A stretch of 15,839 bases of DNA from Saprospiraceae bacterium (GTDB lineage: Bacteria > Bacteroidota > Bacteroidia > Chitinophagales > Saprospiraceae), in the NCBI GenBank assembly GCA_007125435.1, contig SLDF01000303.1, positions 1 to 15,839 of the forward strand, given 5' to 3'. Position 1 is the first letter of the stretch, and each line of letters begins with the position of its first letter. Below are positions 13,230 through 15,839 of this stretch, piece by piece. Under the pieces are notes generated by a model. The model did not search any database, was not told the DNA's origin, and was given only the letters and a program-made list of their open reading frames with translations. Both the position numbers and the translations under genes were made by a program.

Positions 13230-15730
13230 CAATCTTGAGCACATTGCCATTGCTCTTTAGATATCATGGCTTCAAGGCGCTCTGCCATGATCTTATGCCC
13301 CAGAGCATTGGGGTGATGATCGGTATCACCAATGACAATGTCTTTGTAGTGCACTTCATGATATAGGTCATTCAGAACAAAGGTATCGAAGCCAATATCT
13401 CTAACCAATACGAGAGTCTGTTCAAAGTCCATTGTCAATGATCGATGTTCTGACGCCATAGGCCAAAATATCCATGTCGGCCGAATGTCATTTTCGATAC
13501 AAAGGTCATAAATCGCCTGATATGATGCACTGATGATAAAGGCTCTATGGTCGTAAAGTGCATTTTCGATGATGTAGTAAGGGTCCTCCGGGCTTATATC
13601 TAGTGTTGCAAAAAGGCTATCTAGATAAGGCAACCCAAGTTTATAGCCATTCTGATAGGCCTGAATGATGGATTTCAGGTTTTTGTAATCATCCACGCCG
13701 TGAGAAAAGTAAATCAATCTATCGAAGGACCAATCAGCAGCAGACTTTGTTATAAAATCGTAGGTGCTCTGCACCAAATCAAAGCCGGGGTTACCAAAGT
13801 TCCAAAACTCGTATTTGCATGCGCCGTCAAGGGCATTGAGTTTAGCCTCTAAGACATAGTCAAATACGTCCTGGTCCGACACACCAGAGCCAGACACATA
13901 AGAGCCACCGAGTAGCGCTGTCCGGTATGTGTTTTGCGTCTTAGCAACCTCGTGTGGCCGACCTCTTATCCCGTGTTGGTTGACGGTGTAAGTCTGGTTT
14001 TTGAAAGTCCCTTTAGTATTGGCTTTATGCTTGACGATGCGGATATCCTTTGTGGACTCTGCTATATCAGCGTGCATAAACTTATCAGAGGCCGGCAGTA
14101 AATCACCACGAACAGACAAGTTCTCAACGCTGCTTTCATCGAGAATCTCTTCATAATAGCTTTCTATTTGGCGCTTTTGATCATAGATGTTGAGCTTTGC
14201 AGTATAGAAGCCGTCCAGGTCGCGCTGCGATGAGTCGTACAGACTATTTTTTATACCGGGGATTTGCCATAGTAACAAGCCCACCATTATAGTCAGCGAC
14301 CAAAAAAGGCGATTTGATGGTGCCTGTATGCGATCAAGAAATTTTTGACCGACTCCGGTTGTACATAATTGGTACACCGCAGAGAATACAAGCCACACAG
14401 CCAGGATGAAGCCCATTGCCAACACAATCTCTTCCACTGTAGATGGTATGCCTTTTTTTAGATTAAAAACCCACTCAGAGAGTGTTCTGGTTGACCACAG
14501 CGACCACAGTAAGCTCATTGTCATATACATACCCATGATCTGAGCCACCATTTTCATACTGTACAGAACTGTATTGACAGGTGAAGGGGCGGTCGTTCTT
14601 TTTTCTATTAGCACATTAGCTGCAACTAATATGCCAAAGACGGCCCAAAATAAACCGTCGACAGCCTTTAACGGGAAGACGCCCCGCAACCAAAAAAACT
14701 GTGCCGAGTGCAAAAACCACGACACTGCAAAGACCATCAAAACCGCTGTAAGCATGGCCTTTTTCTGCCCCCATGACCTAAATCTAAAAAACAAAGGGAG
14801 GTAGAACAACTTATTCATGTAGTCCCTGAAATAGATGTTGATCCGTCGCCAGAGATCGCTAAAGCCTGAGGATAAAAAGTAGTTGTCAAATGCCGGTGGT
14901 AAATGATACCCCAGAACACATAAAACCCCTATCGAGAAATGAAAAATCCCCGACAACCTTATGATCAGAAAATAATTTACACCAATGTGATACCAGTAAT
15001 CATAGAAGGCTGAAATATTCTCTGGTGGCAAGACAAAGTAAAAATAGGCAATCCTATACACCAATAGATGCAAAACCCCTGTACTTATCCAGTAAATACC
15101 GGCAGTATAAGCCCTATCTCTCCGCGCTACGTCATACGAAGTATTAAATACCTTGTAGTCGATGATCGGAAACAGCAAAATGCCCATATTGGGAAGCATG
15201 AAAAAATATGACAAGTCTTGCAGAAAAGACCCGGGTCTATAGGCATTATATCGATCATAAAGGAAGATAGACAATCGAAAAACAAACATAGACCCCAATA
15301 TAGATATGGCCATACGGCTTGGAGCCAGCCATTCTGGAGGCATCACCATCACATAGACCAAAGCCGAAAAGATCAAAGTTAAAATACTCAACCTGACTCC
15401 GAAGGCTACTGCATCCAATGAGGCTATATATACTACCAAAAGCCCAAAAGACATTACAAACCCCAAGCCAACTACTCCCGTAAAAAGGTAAACCGCCACA
15501 GCTGACAGCGCCACCAGCACACCGTGCCTATATTGCGATGCCACCACATTACTCAGCACAAAGCCCACTGCCGCCAGAGTTAGTAGTTCCTTAAGATAGA
15601 GCCCAGACTCTACATCGTACAGATAAAGAATTGTCCACAGCGCCACCATCTGCAGCAGGATAAGCACCCTACTACCCTGCACAGACACCCAGGAGGGCGC
15701 AACCGTTAATATGGTATCAGTATTTTTCAT
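13229..15730 (-). CDS. Fusion of MBOAT-type O-acyltransferase and SGNH/GDSL domain
   Basis: 833 residues, minus strand, ATG start at 15730. Residues 20-490 are a multi-spanning membrane region. Within it, AFDNYFLSSGFSDLWRRINIYFRDY (roughly 280-304, reported by position; key residues F290, W294, R295, R296) resembles the MBOAT signature of AlgI/DltB-type proteins, and H341 in SWFLHSAQFFW fits the catalytic histidine. After a last membrane segment near 475-490, a soluble part follows with VNQHGIRG (583-590), LLGGSYVSG (606-614; nucleophile S610), NFGNPG (644-649) and DTDHHPNALGH (802-812), the D/H block. These are SGNH hydrolase blocks, as in AlgX/AlgJ-like acetyl-transfer partners. Such pairs move an acyl group across the membrane and onto a polysaccharide; here both steps are in one chain. 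It is convergent with the second operon and likely has its own promoter. Confidence 0.82.
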   Translation of the reverse strand: MKNTDTILTVAPSWVSVQGSRVLILLQMVALWTILYLYDVESGLYLKELLTLAAVGFVLSNVVASQYRHGVLVALSAVAVYLFTGVVGLGFVMSFGLLVVYIASLDAVAFGVRLSILTLIFSALVYVMVMPPEWLAPSRMAISILGSMFVFRLSIFLYDRYNAYRPGSFLQDLSYFFMLPNMGILLFPIIDYKVFNTSYDVARRDRAYTAGIYWISTGVLHLLVYRIAYFYFVLPPENISAFYDYWYHIGVNYFLIIRLSGIFHFSIGVLCVLGYHLPPAFDNYFLSSGFSDLWRRINIYFRDYMNKLFYLPLFFRFRSWGQKKAMLTAVLMVFAVSWFLHSAQFFWLRGVFPLKAVDGLFWAVFGILVAANVLIEKRTTAPSPVNTVLYSMKMVAQIMGMYMTMSLLWSLWSTRTLSEWVFNLKKGIPSTVEEIVLAMGFILAVWLVFSAVYQLCTTGVGQKFLDRIQAPSNRLFWSLTIMVGLLLWQIPGIKNSLYDSSQRDLDGFYTAKLNIYDQKRQIESYYEEILDESSVENLSVRGDLLPASDKFMHADIAESTKDIRIVKHKANTKGTFKNQTYTVNQHGIRGRPHEVAKTQNTYRTALLGGSYVSGSGVSDQDVFDYVLEAKLNALDGACKYEFWNFGNPGFDLVQSTYDFITKSAADWSFDRLIYFSHGVDDYKNLKSIIQAYQNGYKLGLPYLDSLFATLDISPEDPYYIIENALYDHRAFIISASYQAIYDLCIENDIRPTWIFWPMASEHRSLTMDFEQTLVLVRDIGFDTFVLNDLYHEVHYKDIVIGDTDHHPNALGHKIMAERLEAMISKEQWQCAQD

Positions 15731-15807
15731 GTTGTATCAGCCTTTGCAGCGCACGTTTGTTCATGTAAATAAACCTGTAAAAGGCTTCTATGATAATTTA
15801 ACCCAGA

Positions 15808-15815
15808 CAAAAGTA
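15808..15815 (-). promoter_or_regulatory. Candidate -7 promoter element for the MBOAT-SGNH gene
   Basis: On the minus strand TACTTTTG (15815 down to 15808) matches the Bacteroidota -7 consensus TAnnTTTG exactly and would leave a leader of about 70 nt before the ATG at 15730. Only 24 bases upstream of it are in the window and no TTG -33 element is evident there, so this rests on one element. Confidence 0.3.
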
Positions 15816-15839
15816 CAAAATTGATTTTGAGTGTAGAGA

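Overview
The window looks like part of a chromosome from a free-living, probably marine or soil member of the Bacteroidota (Cytophagales or Saprospiria-like). This is inferred from several things. The sequence is AT-rich. Shine-Dalgarno sequences are absent before most genes. There are matches to the Bacteroidota -7 element TAnnTTTG, and the intergenic spacers carry heptamer arrays and hairpin-rich repeats. The proteins also look typical of that phylum. No rRNA, tRNA, CRISPR array, transposase or phage gene was found, and the species cannot be named from sequence alone.

Layout. Bases 1-1205 hold no convincing gene but contain hairpins, two heptamer tandem arrays and dispersed short repeats. 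Bases 1206-6315 form a tightly packed plus-strand operon: a large GT-C type membrane glycosyltransferase, a DPM1-like GT2 enzyme, a small DUF2304-like membrane protein and a GT4 glycosyltransferase. A GT-B glycosyltransferase gene (6318-7352) lies tail-to-tail on the minus strand. A SAM-dependent methyltransferase gene (7546-8277) stands alone between inverted copies of a 12-bp sequence. After a 362-bp structured spacer comes a second plus-strand operon (8640-13191): two tandem Sulfotransfer_2 paralogues, a 682-residue fusion of a Sulfotransfer_1 domain to a GT4 domain, and a GT4 enzyme resembling the fusion's C-terminal half. A minus-strand gene (13229-15730) encodes an 833-residue fusion of an MBOAT-type membrane acyltransferase and a C-terminal SGNH/GDSL domain.

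How the genes may work together (inference). All eleven genes fit assembly and decoration of a surface or secreted glycan. The GT4/GT-B enzymes would add sugars in the cytoplasm. The GT2 enzyme would make a polyprenyl-phosphate sugar that the GT-C protein transfers on the outer face of the inner membrane. The sulfotransferases would add sulfate from PAPS, the methyltransferase would methylate a sugar or other acceptor, and the MBOAT-SGNH protein would O-acylate the product on the periplasmic side. A flippase, polymerase, chain-length regulator and export porin are not in the window, so this is probably part of a larger locus. The points most worth a second look are the sulfotransferase-GT4 fusion, the three PAPS-sulfotransferase domains in one operon, the MBOAT-SGNH fusion, and a 40-bp intergenic repeat with an ATGCAT core.
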